A program made the position numbers and the translations under genes. The notes under the pieces were generated by a model that ran no database searches, had not been told where the DNA came from, and saw only the letters and a program-made list of their open reading frames with translations. This document shows, piece after piece, positions 25,369-33,704 of a stretch of DNA of 64,000 bases (positions are counted from its first letter, which is position 1; each line of letters begins with the position of its first letter). Location of the stretch: NCBI RefSeq assembly GCF_050433395.1, contig NZ_JBNPXH010000001.1, positions 186,001 to 250,000 of the forward strand, written 5' to 3'. This DNA is from Mobilitalea torta. GTDB taxonomy: Bacteria > Bacillota > Clostridia > Lachnospirales > Lachnospiraceae.

Positions 25369-25406
25369 AAACATTATATCGATAATAGAATATCGATATA
25401 ATGTTT
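25369..25406. promoter_or_regulatory. Perfect 15-bp inverted repeat containing ATATCGAT boxes
   Basis: AAACATTATATCGAT (25369-25383) and its exact complement (25392-25406) flank eight bases. The right arm includes a full ATATCGATAT. There is no T-run, so an operator is more likely than a terminator. Confidence 0.65.
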
Positions 25407-25517
25407 TTGAATTTTACATTATTAAAAAACATTGTTAAAATATAAACAAGTAAATCGCTTTCCAATCATAAACTGTGCAATTGTGTCGCCACACAAACAG
25501 ATTATTGATTTGAACAG

Positions 25518-25549
25518 ACAGGAGGGATTTCGCGATCAATCCCTCCTGT
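25518..25549 (+). promoter_or_regulatory. Perfect leader hairpin upstream of rex/hydrogenase operon
   Basis: ACAGGAGGGATT (25518-25529) and AATCCCTCCTGT (25538-25549) form a 12-bp stem with the loop TCGCGATC. It lies 140 bp before the next gene. No T-run follows immediately (ATAAAAAACTTTT), so attenuation or RNA stability are possible roles. Confidence 0.5.
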
Positions 25550-25688
25550 ATAAAAAACTTTTATTTACTTGCTGCTTACATAGAGAAGAAAGTTATGATC
25601 TGATGGGGTGCTGTAAAGTATATTCTTTCTATAAAAAAAGACTGTATTTTGCATCACTCCATTTTTGATGAGAGGAGGAGCGGCAGCT

Positions 25689-26333
25689 ATGATATATAAA
25701 GGAATATCATCCCAGGCTCTTCGGCGTCTGCCCGTGTACCTTCGTTTGCTGAAGGCGCTTCCGGAAGCGGGGGAAACAGGGGGTGCGAATATCTCGGCGA
25801 CTATGATTGCCCATGAGCTGAAGCTGAATGATGTTCAGGTAAGAAAGGATCTGGCGCTGGTCAGCCAGGGCGGACGCCCCAGAACCGGATATGAAATCAA
25901 AAGGCTGATTGCCGATATCGAACACTGCCTGGGCTATGATAATGCGGACAGTGCGGTCATCGTAGGCGCAGGCAATCTGGGACTTGCCTTGCTGTCCTAT
26001 GAGGGCTTTGAGGAATACGGTTTGGATATCGTGGCCGCATTTGACCGGAGAGAAAGCAGGCTTGGCTCCGTGAGAAGCGGAAAACAGATATATGCCCTGG
26101 AAAAGCTGCCGGGACTTTGTTCCAGGATGAAGATTAACATAGGAATTATTACGGTGGAAGCAGAGGAGGCGCAGAGCACCTGTGATCTGCTGGTCGAAAG
26201 CGGTGTGTCGGCGGTCTGGAATTTTGCACCGGTTCATCTTACTGTTCCGGAGCATGTGCTGGTCCAGAATGAAAATCTGGCCGGTTCCCTGGCTGTCTTA
26301 TCAAAACAGCTTGCTAAAAAGCTTACTATATAA
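25689..26333 (+). CDS. rex: Rex-type redox-sensing repressor, canonical NAD motif
   Basis: 214 residues from the ATG at 25689 (AGGAGGAG upstream). The winged helix includes LKLNDVQVRKDLALVS, then GRPRTGYEI, and the Rossmann motif is canonical, GAGNLG at residues 93-98. The C-terminus VWNFAPVHLTVPEHVLVQNENL is a Rex signature. It lies 39 bp before the hydrogenase subunit genes and is likely the first gene of that operon, giving feedback control by the NADH/NAD+ ratio, the known Rex signal. It is clearly divergent from the Rex at 23.4 kb. Confidence 0.93.
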   Translation: MIYKGISSQALRRLPVYLRLLKALPEAGETGGANISATMIAHELKLNDVQVRKDLALVSQGGRPRTGYEIKRLIADIEHCLGYDNADSAVIVGAGNLGLALLSYEGFEEYGLDIVAAFDRRESRLGSVRSGKQIYALEKLPGLCSRMKINIGIITVEAEEAQSTCDLLVESGVSAVWNFAPVHLTVPEHVLVQNENLAGSLAVLSKQLAKKLTI

Positions 26334-26372
26334 ATTAATTTTACTGCCGGAAGGCAGAATGGAGGCAATTAT

Positions 26373-26855
26373 ATGAAGGAAACATTTGATTTTACGGTGG
26401 TTGATGGCATCATCGATGAAATTGGCTGTGAGCAGAGTGCAATCATTGCCATTCTACAGGGAATTCAGGAGCATTACCGCTATCTTCCCAGAGAGATTTT
26501 CCCCTATTTATCCCGGAAAATCGGGATCAGCGAAGCGAGAATCTATAGTACGGCCACCTTTTATGAGAACTTTTCCCTGGAGCCCAAGGGGAAATATGTT
26601 ATAAAGGTATGCGACGGCACAGCCTGCCACGTAAGAAAATCAATTCCAATTCTGGAGCGTCTGCGGGGGGAACTGGGGCTGAGTGAGAAAAAGGCAACCA
26701 CCGATGATCTGGGCTTCACCGTTGAAACCGTATCCTGTCTGGGAGCCTGCGGTCTGGCTCCGGTCATTACAGTGAATGACAAGGTACACCCGGCCATGAC
26801 GCCGGATAAGGTAACACAGCTTTTAAATGACCTGAAGGAGGAAATGACATGCTAA
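26373..26855 (+). CDS. hydC: NAD-linked [FeFe]-hydrogenase, NuoE-like subunit
   Basis: 160 residues, GGAGG site. NuoE/HydC family: N-terminal helical part (ILQGIQEHYRYLPREIFPYL), then a thioredoxin-like [2Fe-2S] domain with cysteines in CDGTACH and CLGACGLAP. It passes electrons between the flavin subunit and the other clusters. It overlaps the next gene by 7 bp (stop codon inside the next start region), confirming an operon and coupled translation. Together with hydB and hydA it forms the trimeric, potentially electron-bifurcating hydrogenase. Confidence 0.93.
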   Translation: MKETFDFTVVDGIIDEIGCEQSAIIAILQGIQEHYRYLPREIFPYLSRKIGISEARIYSTATFYENFSLEPKGKYVIKVCDGTACHVRKSIPILERLRGELGLSEKKATTDDLGFTVETVSCLGACGLAPVITVNDKVHPAMTPDKVTQLLNDLKEEMTC

Positions 26856-28720
26856 AGACAAGGGAAGATTTAATACAGATCCGGTCCGTCTATATCAGGG
26901 CGCTGGAGCGGCAGGCCGAAAAGCTGCTGGTATGTGCGGGAACCGGATGTGTTTCCTCCGGGGCATTGGAGATCTTTGACCGGCTGGAGGAGCTGCTGAA
27001 GGAGCATAACATCCCCTGCTCCATCCAGCTTACCCCCGAACCCCATGAGGATTCCGTGGGACTGAAAAAGAGCGGCTGCCACGGCTTCTGTGAGATGGGC
27101 CCTCTGATTCGTATCGAGCCCCAGGGATGGCTGTATACCAAGGTGCAGTTATCAGACTGTGAGGAAATCATAGAAAAGACGGTGCTGCAGGGAGAATTCC
27201 TGGAACGGCTTGCCTGCCGGAAGGAAGATAAGGTGTATCAGAAGCAGGAGGAGATTCCCTTCTATCAGAAGCAGACCCGCCTGGTGCTGGATCATTGCGG
27301 ACAGATCGATGCCACCTCCATTACGGAGTATTTCGGTATCGGAGGATATACAGCCTTCGAGAAGGCATTGTTTGATATGGAGGCCGACGGCATCATTCAT
27401 GAAATCTCAGAATCCAACCTCAGGGGAAGAGGGGGCGGCGGCTTCCCGGCCGGACGCAAATGGTCCCAGGTGAAGAGACAAAGGGAGCCGCAGAAATATG
27501 TGGTCTGCAATGGTGACGAGGGAGATCCGGGAGCCTTCATGGACCGGAGCATTATGGAGGGGGACCCCCACAGAATGCTGGAGGGAATGATGATTGCGGG
27601 TCTGGCCTGCGGTGCTTCCCAGGGCTACATCTATGTACGTGCGGAATATCCCATGGCAGTCAGCCGGCTGAAAACAGCCATTGCCCAGGCCACGGAATAC
27701 GGGCTGCTGGGTGAGAATATCCTGGGGACCGGATTTAGCTTCCAGATCCATATCAACCGTGGGGCGGGAGCCTTTGTCTGCGGGGAAGGAAGCGCTTTGA
27801 CCGCCTCCATCGAGGGAAAGCGGGGCATGCCCAGAGTAAAGCCTCCGAGAACCGTGGAACAGGGTCTGTTTGATAAGCCCACCGTATTGAATAATGTGGA
27901 GACCTATGCCAATGTTCCCTTAATCATCATAAACGGTGCCGGCTGGTATAAGGGGATTGGCCCTGAGAACAGCCCCGGCACCAAAGCCTTTGCCCTGACC
28001 GGCAACATTGAGAACACCGGCCTGATCGAGGTGCCCATGGGCACCACCCTGGGAGAGATTATCTTCGGAGTCGGGGGCGGCATGAGGGACGGCAAGGACT
28101 TCAAGGCAGTTCAGATCGGGGGCCCCTCCGGCGGATGTCTGACCAAGGAGCATCTGGAGCTGCCCCTGGATTTTGACTCCCTGAAGAAGGCAGGGGCCAT
28201 GATCGGCTCCGGCGGCCTGGTGGTTATGGACGAAGACACCTGTATGGTGGAAGTGGCACGCTTCTTCATGAACTTTACCCAGAACGAATCCTGCGGTAAA
28301 TGTGTTCCCTGCCGGGAAGGAACCAAGCGGATGCTGGCGATTCTGGAGCGGATCGTGGAAGGAAACGGAGAGGACGGGGACATCGAGCTGCTGCTGGAGC
28401 TGGCGGATACCATCTCCTCCACCGCGCTCTGCGGACTGGGAAAATCCGCAGCCTATCCGGTGGTAAGCACCATTAAATATTTCCGGGAGGAATACGAGGC
28501 ACATATTTACGAAAAGCGCTGTCCTACGGGAAATTGCCAGAAGCTGAAGCAGATTACCATTGATCCGTCCCTGTGCAAGGGCTGCTCCAAATGCTCCAGA
28601 AGCTGCCCTGTCGGAGCTATCTCCGGCAAAGTAAAGGAAGCTTTCGTAATTGACAGCGGCAAATGTATCAAATGCGGTGCCTGCATTCCTGCCTGCCCCT
28701 TCCATGCAATTGCCGGATAG
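26849..28720 (+). CDS. hydB: NAD-linked [FeFe]-hydrogenase, NuoF-like flavin subunit
   Basis: 623 residues. Domains in order are an N-terminal thioredoxin-like [2Fe-2S] domain (CAGTGCVSSG...GCHGFCEMGP), then the NuoF core with FMN/NADH glycine loop RGRGGGGFPAGRKW and EGDPHRMLEGM, then an SLBB region. The NuoF [4Fe-4S] site ESCGKCVPCREG follows, and two C-terminal [4Fe-4S] clusters in CKGCSKCSRSCP and CIKCGACIPACP. This is the HydB layout of bifurcating hydrogenases, where it oxidises or reduces NAD(H) at FMN. It is cytosolic. Confidence 0.94.
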   Translation: MLKTREDLIQIRSVYIRALERQAEKLLVCAGTGCVSSGALEIFDRLEELLKEHNIPCSIQLTPEPHEDSVGLKKSGCHGFCEMGPLIRIEPQGWLYTKVQLSDCEEIIEKTVLQGEFLERLACRKEDKVYQKQEEIPFYQKQTRLVLDHCGQIDATSITEYFGIGGYTAFEKALFDMEADGIIHEISESNLRGRGGGGFPAGRKWSQVKRQREPQKYVVCNGDEGDPGAFMDRSIMEGDPHRMLEGMMIAGLACGASQGYIYVRAEYPMAVSRLKTAIAQATEYGLLGENILGTGFSFQIHINRGAGAFVCGEGSALTASIEGKRGMPRVKPPRTVEQGLFDKPTVLNNVETYANVPLIIINGAGWYKGIGPENSPGTKAFALTGNIENTGLIEVPMGTTLGEIIFGVGGGMRDGKDFKAVQIGGPSGGCLTKEHLELPLDFDSLKKAGAMIGSGGLVVMDEDTCMVEVARFFMNFTQNESCGKCVPCREGTKRMLAILERIVEGNGEDGDIELLLELADTISSTALCGLGKSAAYPVVSTIKYFREEYEAHIYEKRCPTGNCQKLKQITIDPSLCKGCSKCSRSCPVGAISGKVKEAFVIDSGKCIKCGACIPACPFHAIAG

Positions 28721-28805
28721 ATAAGACCTGCGGCAGAGAGCCGATTAAGTAACAAATTTGTGCCGAAGCCCGGCAGCGCTGTGTTTCGGCAGAATGGAGA
28801 ATAGA

Positions 28806-30503
28806 ATGGATAAGAATAATATTATGACAATTGACGGCATACCCGTGGAGATAGGCGATGAGAAGAATCTTCTGGAACTGATCCGCAAAGCAGGAATTAA
28901 GATGCCCACCTTCTGTTATCATTCCGAGCTCTCAATCTATGGCGCATGCCGTATGTGCATGATTGAGAACGAATGGGGCGGAATTGACGCCGCCTGCTCC
29001 ACGATCCCCAAGGCTGGCATGAAAATCAAGACCAACACGGACAGACTGCGCAGATACCGCAAGAATATATTGGAGCTGCTTCTGGCTAACCATTGCAGGG
29101 ACTGTACCACCTGCAACAACAGCGGAAAATGTAAGCTTCAGGATCTGGCGGTGCGCTTTAACATTACCGGAGTCCGCTTTCCCAACACTGCGGCAGAGCC
29201 CAAGCTGGATGATTCCTCGTTGTGTATTACCAGGGATACCAATAAATGCATTCTCTGCGGGGATTGTGTAAGGGTGTGCAATGAGATACAGAAGGTGGGA
29301 GCAATTGATTTTGCCCACCGGGGTTCCAACATGACCATCAGTACGGCCTTTGAAATTCCCATTGCTGAATCCCCCTGTGTCGGCTGCGGGCAGTGTGCCG
29401 CGGTGTGCCCTACCGGAGCCATTGTGGTGAAAAATGATACACAGAAGGTCTGGAAAGCACTGGATGCCGCAGATACTAAGGTCACCGTACAGATCGCACC
29501 GGCGGTACGTGTGGGCCTTGGCAAGAAGATGGGAATGAAGCCCGAAGAAAATGCCATGGGAAAGATTGTTGCCGCACTGCGCCGTATGGGCTTTGACGAG
29601 ATTTATGACACCAGCACCGGCGCGGATCTGACGGTTTTGGAGGAGACAAGCGAATTCCTTGCACGCCTGCAAAAAGAAAGCAGCCTTCCTCTGTTTACCT
29701 CCTGCTGTCCTGCCTGGATTCAATATGCGGAGAAGAATTATCCCGAGCTTCTTCCGGATATTTCAACCTGCCGCTCCCCCATGCAGATGCTGGCATCCGT
29801 TGTGAAGGATCAGTCCGGATCATCAGGACGCCGCCATGTCCATGTGGCGGTGATGCCCTGTACCGCCAAAAAATATGAGGCCTCCCGGGAAGAATTTAAG
29901 GTAGAGGGTGCTCCCAATGTAGACTATGTGATTACAACCCAGGAATTGATACAGATGATCCGGGAATCAGGTATTTTATTCCATGACCTGGAGCCGGAAG
30001 CGGTTGATATGCCCTTCGGTACCATGACCGGAGCCGGTGTGATCTTCGGTGTAAGCGGAGGGGTTACGGAGGCGGTGCTGCGAAGGCTTTCCTCCGACAA
30101 ATCCAAGAACACCCTTATGTCCATCGCGTACCAGGGAGTCAGAGGGATGAAGGGGGTTAAGGAAACCACGGTTTCCTATGGCGGCAGAGAGCTGCGGATT
30201 GCCATTGTCAGCGGCTTGAAGAATGCCAGTGACCTGATTGAACGAATCAAAGCAGGAGAGCATTATGACTTTGTGGAGGTAATGGCGTGTCCCGGAGGAT
30301 GTGTATGCGGAGCCGGCCAGCCCTTCGCCGAAGTCGATACCAGGGAACGCAGAGGAAAGGGCCTGTATGCCGCGGATAAGCAGTGCAGCATCAAGTTCCC
30401 CGAAGAGAATCCGCTGATGATGTCCCTGTACGGCGGGCTGCTGAAGGGCAGAATTCATGAGCTTCTGCATGTGGAGTATTCTCATGGAAAGGAGCATGAA
30501 TAA
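28806..30503 (+). CDS. hydA: [FeFe]-hydrogenase catalytic subunit
   Basis: 565 residues from the ATG at 28806 (GGAG seven bases upstream). N-terminal NuoG-like [2Fe-2S] domain, then the His-Cys3 cluster (HCRDCTTC..GKC), then two [4Fe-4S] clusters (CILCGDCVRVC and CVGCGQCAAVCP), giving an M3-type enzyme. The H-cluster motifs are TSCCPAW, MPCTAKKYEA and EVMACPGGCVCGAGQP. The third motif normally has GGGQP; here it reads GAGQP, with Cys before it. It makes or uses H2 with NADH and probably ferredoxin. No maturase genes (hydEFG) are in the window. Confidence 0.94.
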   Translation: MDKNNIMTIDGIPVEIGDEKNLLELIRKAGIKMPTFCYHSELSIYGACRMCMIENEWGGIDAACSTIPKAGMKIKTNTDRLRRYRKNILELLLANHCRDCTTCNNSGKCKLQDLAVRFNITGVRFPNTAAEPKLDDSSLCITRDTNKCILCGDCVRVCNEIQKVGAIDFAHRGSNMTISTAFEIPIAESPCVGCGQCAAVCPTGAIVVKNDTQKVWKALDAADTKVTVQIAPAVRVGLGKKMGMKPEENAMGKIVAALRRMGFDEIYDTSTGADLTVLEETSEFLARLQKESSLPLFTSCCPAWIQYAEKNYPELLPDISTCRSPMQMLASVVKDQSGSSGRRHVHVAVMPCTAKKYEASREEFKVEGAPNVDYVITTQELIQMIRESGILFHDLEPEAVDMPFGTMTGAGVIFGVSGGVTEAVLRRLSSDKSKNTLMSIAYQGVRGMKGVKETTVSYGGRELRIAIVSGLKNASDLIERIKAGEHYDFVEVMACPGGCVCGAGQPFAEVDTRERRGKGLYAADKQCSIKFPEENPLMMSLYGGLLKGRIHELLHVEYSHGKEHE

Positions 30504-30504
30504 T

Positions 30505-30759
30505 ATGATGGAAGTAAAAATCTGCATCGGCACCTCCTGTCACCTGAACGGTTCCTATAATGTGATCCAAAGCATCCAGCAGCTGCTGGAGGAATACTCC
30601 CTTCATGATATGGTGAAGCTGGAAGCCTATTTCTGTATGAAGCAGTGCCAAAGCAAAGGGGTATCCATAACGATTGACGGAACGAATTACAGAGTGGAGC
30701 CGGAGAATGCCAGAACATTCTTCCTGGAGCAGATAAAAAGCTTGAAAAGCGGAAAATAG
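30505..30759 (+). CDS. Small thioredoxin-like [2Fe-2S] ferredoxin
   Basis: 84 residues from 30505, one base after the hydA stop region; an upstream in-frame ATG at 30496 overlaps hydA and has poor ribosome spacing. It has cysteines CIGTSCHLNGS and FCMKQCQSKGV, the pattern of TRX-fold [2Fe-2S] ferredoxins. Such small proteins follow hydABC in several Clostridia and probably carry electrons to or from the hydrogenase. It is the last gene of the operon. Confidence 0.8.
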   Translation: MMEVKICIGTSCHLNGSYNVIQSIQQLLEEYSLHDMVKLEAYFCMKQCQSKGVSITIDGTNYRVEPENARTFFLEQIKSLKSGK

Positions 30760-30796
30760 AGAAAACAACAGAAGGAAGCACAATAGGAGTTACCGC

Positions 30797-30838
30797 AGGG
30801 CAGCAGAAGAACAAAGGAACAATGTCTTCTGCTGCCCT
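30797..30838. terminator. Hairpin between convergent operons
   Basis: A perfect 14-bp inverted repeat, AGGGCAGCAGAAGA/TCTTCTGCTGCCCT, lies between the hydrogenase operon and the convergent GH2 gene. Neither strand has a T-run after it, so termination is only probable. Confidence 0.55.
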
Positions 30839-30852
30839 TGCGCGTCACTCCT

Positions 30853-32532
30853 TTACTGCTGACAGGAATGGAAGATTTCTTTCACCCTGTCATAGGAAAG
30901 CTTTTCTCTGCGGTACCGGTCCACGATCCCCTTGTTGTTCTGGCTCTTCGGTCTTGCATGGAACCAGCCCTTGTCCACCCTGCAGTCGGCATACTGCCAG
31001 ATGATGACGCCGGACAGCTCTTCATCGGACAGGATGGCATTTAACTGTTCCGTTAATATATCCCGCTGATATTCTTCTGTCCATTTCTCTTTGTCATTGC
31101 TTCGATAGCCATAGATTGCGCCTGCTCCAATTTCGCTGATCAGTAACGGCTTTCCTGCTCCTTCCGTGCGCCGAATAAAATCCTTGAGCGTTCCCAGGTA
31201 CTCCTTCGTCGGAGTATCATGATACCATCCGGGGTAGATATTATAGGATACAATATCTACCAGCCCCAGGCACAAATCCGAGCCGATAAACTGGCTAAGG
31301 GCTGCATAGGATACCGGACGGCTGGAGTCCAGACTCTTAATCAGCTCAAATTGCTTTGCATAGCAGGACTTTCCAAATTCCGTATTGCTGACGCATTCGT
31401 TCAAAATTCCCCAGACATAGATAGAGGGATGGTTGATATGATTTTCAATCATTTCCCGGATACAATCCGCACTTTGCCGGTCAAAGTTCTTGTGCCTCAT
31501 CTGCTCCTCGCTTAATCCTCTTGCATGAGCTTCCTCCCATACCAGGATTCCATTCTCATCACAGAGATCAAGAAAGCGTTCATCGTTGGGATAGTGGCAG
31601 GTACGGACACAATTGGCGCCCAGGGATTTGATTATCTCGATATCGCGGTACATCGCTTCAATGGGAATAGCACAGCCGAATTCCGCATAGTCCTCATGAC
31701 GGTTTACTCCTTTGATAATAACCTTCTGCCCGCCGAACAGGATGTCCCTTCCTTTGACCTGCACCTCACGGAAGCCTACTCTGTCTATGAGATCATCTAT
31801 AATATTATTGTTATGCAGGAGTACCGCGTTCATGGTATACAGCTGGGGAGCATCCAGGGTGTATGCAATTGCGGATGGAAATTCAAAAGTGCCTTCAAAC
31901 AGGGTTTCCGAATTCGGAAGCAGCTCCCTGCTGCCAAAGGAAACCGGGGGCTCTTCCCCTATCTTAATCTGCAAAGCTGCATTTTTTTGCTCCGTGGATA
32001 AATTGGATACGGAGGCACGAATGGAGGCATACCATTTGCCATCCTCCTGATAGGGAAGAAAATGAACCTGTTTGATAAACATATCCTCGATTTTTTCTAC
32101 AACGATGGGGCGGGTAATGCCGCCGTAGGAATAATAATCATTGCTTACATGCAGCGCGGATTCCTCATGAAAGGAATTATCCACCTTGATCTCCAGTAAA
32201 TGCTCTTTGTAGGGCATGTCCTGCAATAACACGCTGAACTCGGTATAAGCATTATAATGATATGCCACCTGTTTATGATCTACAAAGACATAGGCTGTAT
32301 GGCTGACCCCCTTAAATACCAGGCGGATATTACCCCCAAAGGTTATTTTTTTGGAATACAATGCCTTCCCCTTGTAGGATGCCAGCCGGGGATTGCTCTC
32401 CCAGCAGGCGGGAACCAGCATGTTGAACTTTTCCTGCTTTTCTTCCTCACGATTCAGAAGATAGAAGTCCCAGACAGGATCAAGGGGGATTTCCTTTCGC
32501 ACATAGTGGGTTTGAAATAATCGCGTATTCAT
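30853..32532 (-). CDS. Glycoside hydrolase family 2 enzyme (beta-glucuronidase/beta-galactosidase-like)
   Basis: 559 residues from the ATG at 32532, which has GGAGG five bases upstream; a second ATG four codons earlier (32544) is less well placed. It has an N-terminal sugar-binding jelly roll (residues 15-165), an Ig-like domain (170-265), and a TIM barrel (270-555) with the GH2 signatures GVNRHED, acid/base Glu in WGILNEC, and nucleophile Glu in LISEIGAG. It has no signal peptide and so is cytosolic. The short length fits beta-glucuronidases. It is divergent from an AraC regulator that probably controls it. Confidence 0.9.
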   Translation of the reverse strand: MNTRLFQTHYVRKEIPLDPVWDFYLLNREEEKQEKFNMLVPACWESNPRLASYKGKALYSKKITFGGNIRLVFKGVSHTAYVFVDHKQVAYHYNAYTEFSVLLQDMPYKEHLLEIKVDNSFHEESALHVSNDYYSYGGITRPIVVEKIEDMFIKQVHFLPYQEDGKWYASIRASVSNLSTEQKNAALQIKIGEEPPVSFGSRELLPNSETLFEGTFEFPSAIAYTLDAPQLYTMNAVLLHNNNIIDDLIDRVGFREVQVKGRDILFGGQKVIIKGVNRHEDYAEFGCAIPIEAMYRDIEIIKSLGANCVRTCHYPNDERFLDLCDENGILVWEEAHARGLSEEQMRHKNFDRQSADCIREMIENHINHPSIYVWGILNECVSNTEFGKSCYAKQFELIKSLDSSRPVSYAALSQFIGSDLCLGLVDIVSYNIYPGWYHDTPTKEYLGTLKDFIRRTEGAGKPLLISEIGAGAIYGYRSNDKEKWTEEYQRDILTEQLNAILSDEELSGVIIWQYADCRVDKGWFHARPKSQNNKGIVDRYRREKLSYDRVKEIFHSCQQ

Positions 32533-32548
32533 TTTTGCCTCCATTCCG

Positions 32549-32565
32549 GCGCAATTTTTTTGCGC
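32549..32565. promoter_or_regulatory. GCGCAA/TTGCGC inverted repeat between GH2 and AraC genes
   Basis: Six-base perfect arms GCGCAA and TTGCGC around TTTTT, just upstream of the GH2 start. Possible operator or leader hairpin. Confidence 0.4.
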
Positions 32566-32637
32566 AAACTTAGATTACAGAGTATTTTCAATTATTAACT
32601 GACAAAACATAAGATTGGCTGTCTACAGCATAATAAA

Positions 32638-32666
32638 TTGCAATATTTATATCAATAGTCTATAAT
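32638..32666 (+). promoter_or_regulatory. Sigma-A promoter for AraC regulator
   Basis: TTGCAA (32638-32643), 17 bases, TATAAT (32661-32666), 36 bp before the AraC start. Confidence 0.65.
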
Positions 32667-32701
32667 AAGAAAAAACTGATTTATTCTAAGGTGGTAATTC
32701 G

Positions 32702-33478
32702 ATGTGTAAAATCCTTCGCATGGGGTTCAACTCGACACATGAGAATAGCTTCTGTGTTGACCGTCCCAATGGATATGAGTGGTATCTGCTGCTGCTTGTG
32801 AAATCCCCGGCTATTTTTGTTATTAATAAAGAGGAGATCGCCGTACCCGCCAATACCTTGATTATTTATGATAAAGGCTTCCCTCATGAATACAGGGCGA
32901 ACGGAACAGAGTATAAAAATGATTGGATGCATCTGGAACTGGATGCTTCTTTGTTCCGGCAGTATCAAATTCTGCTGAATACGCCCCTGTATATTTCAAA
33001 TCATTATTACCTTACGGATCTGATCCAAAAGATGGCAAGCGAATTTTATTCTAATAACCCTTACAAAGAACGTACGATAGAGTATCTGCTGCATATTTTT
33101 TTCATAAAAGCAGGAGAGCAGATGATAAAAGGTAATTTTCATTCCTGCCATACCCGGATTTATGAAGAATTAATCAAGCTTCGAAGTGAGATATACAGCA
33201 ATCCTCAAAAGAATTGGTCCATACCGTTAATGGCCCGTCAGCTTCATATCAGCTGCGGTTATTTACACAATATCTATAAAGAAACATTTTATATTTCCTG
33301 TATGTCGGAGGTGATCGAAAGCCGCATCACTTATGCGAAACAGCTTTTGGCTGAATCTGATCTGCCCGTTGGAGAGATTGCGATGCTGTGCGGATATCAT
33401 AATGAAGTGCATTTCATGAGACAGTTTAAGAAATTAATCAGCCTCACTCCATCGGAATACCGGAAGTTAAACCGTTAA
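32702..33478 (+). CDS. AraC-family regulator with cupin-like sensor domain
   Basis: 258 residues, AAGGTGG ribosome site. The N-terminal domain (1-130) has the AraC-binding cupin pattern: YEWYLLLLVKSPAIF, NTLIIYDKGFPHEYRAN and NDWMHLELD. The C-terminus has two helix-turn-helices: MARQLHISCGYLHNIYKETF and IAMLCGYHNEVHFMRQFKK, ending TPSEYRK. It is divergent from the GH2 gene, so sugar-dependent control of that gene is the simplest role. Sensor ligand unknown. Confidence 0.9.
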   Translation: MCKILRMGFNSTHENSFCVDRPNGYEWYLLLLVKSPAIFVINKEEIAVPANTLIIYDKGFPHEYRANGTEYKNDWMHLELDASLFRQYQILLNTPLYISNHYYLTDLIQKMASEFYSNNPYKERTIEYLLHIFFIKAGEQMIKGNFHSCHTRIYEELIKLRSEIYSNPQKNWSIPLMARQLHISCGYLHNIYKETFYISCMSEVIESRITYAKQLLAESDLPVGEIAMLCGYHNEVHFMRQFKKLISLTPSEYRKLNR

Positions 33479-33552
33479 AATTCCTTTTTATGCAGGGACT
33501 GGAAGAAATTCAGAGAAAATTATTATAAATCAATTAATTTTTAACAATCAAA

Positions 33553-33581
33553 TTGTCAATTCCATTTCCTTACGATATAAT
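33553..33581 (+). promoter_or_regulatory. Sigma-A promoter for XpaC-TelA unit
   Basis: TTGTCA (33553-33558), 17 bases, TATAAT (33576-33581), about 120 bp before the XpaC-like gene. Confidence 0.7.
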
Positions 33582-33704
33582 AAAGAAGTAGTTTAATTTT
33601 TTTTAATCAAAATGAGTCGGACTCTGGCTGCTTTGGGGACTGGCAGGGGGACAGGGTATACGTTGCCAGCAACGCATATATATATTAGCAATGGAGGATT
33701 TGAC

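Larger units (their letters stand above)
25109..25688. other. Long leader/regulatory region before second rex and hydrogenase operon
   Basis: No convincing gene. It holds a terminator (25152-25179), four ATATCGAT boxes, a 15-bp perfect inverted repeat (25369-25406), a TTGTTAA word like a Rex half-site (25433-25439), and a 12-bp perfect hairpin (25518-25549). The region is therefore rich in regulatory structure. Confidence 0.6.

Noticed and set aside
24593..25465. Long minus-strand open frame (290 codons) opposite the LysR gene
   Set aside because: It is antisense to a well-supported LysR gene, has no recognisable domain, and its extension covers the operator-rich intergenic region.
25432..25668. 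78-codon plus-strand frame in the hydrogenase leader
   Set aside because: It reads through a perfect hairpin, has no ribosome site, and its residue pattern is not protein-like.
27920..28705. 261-codon minus-strand frame inside hydB
   Set aside because: Shadow of the GC-rich hydB gene; no domain, no ribosome site.
30797..30838. Strong 14-bp hairpin as a definite rho-independent terminator
   Set aside because: Neither strand has a T-run after the stem; kept only as a probable boundary structure.
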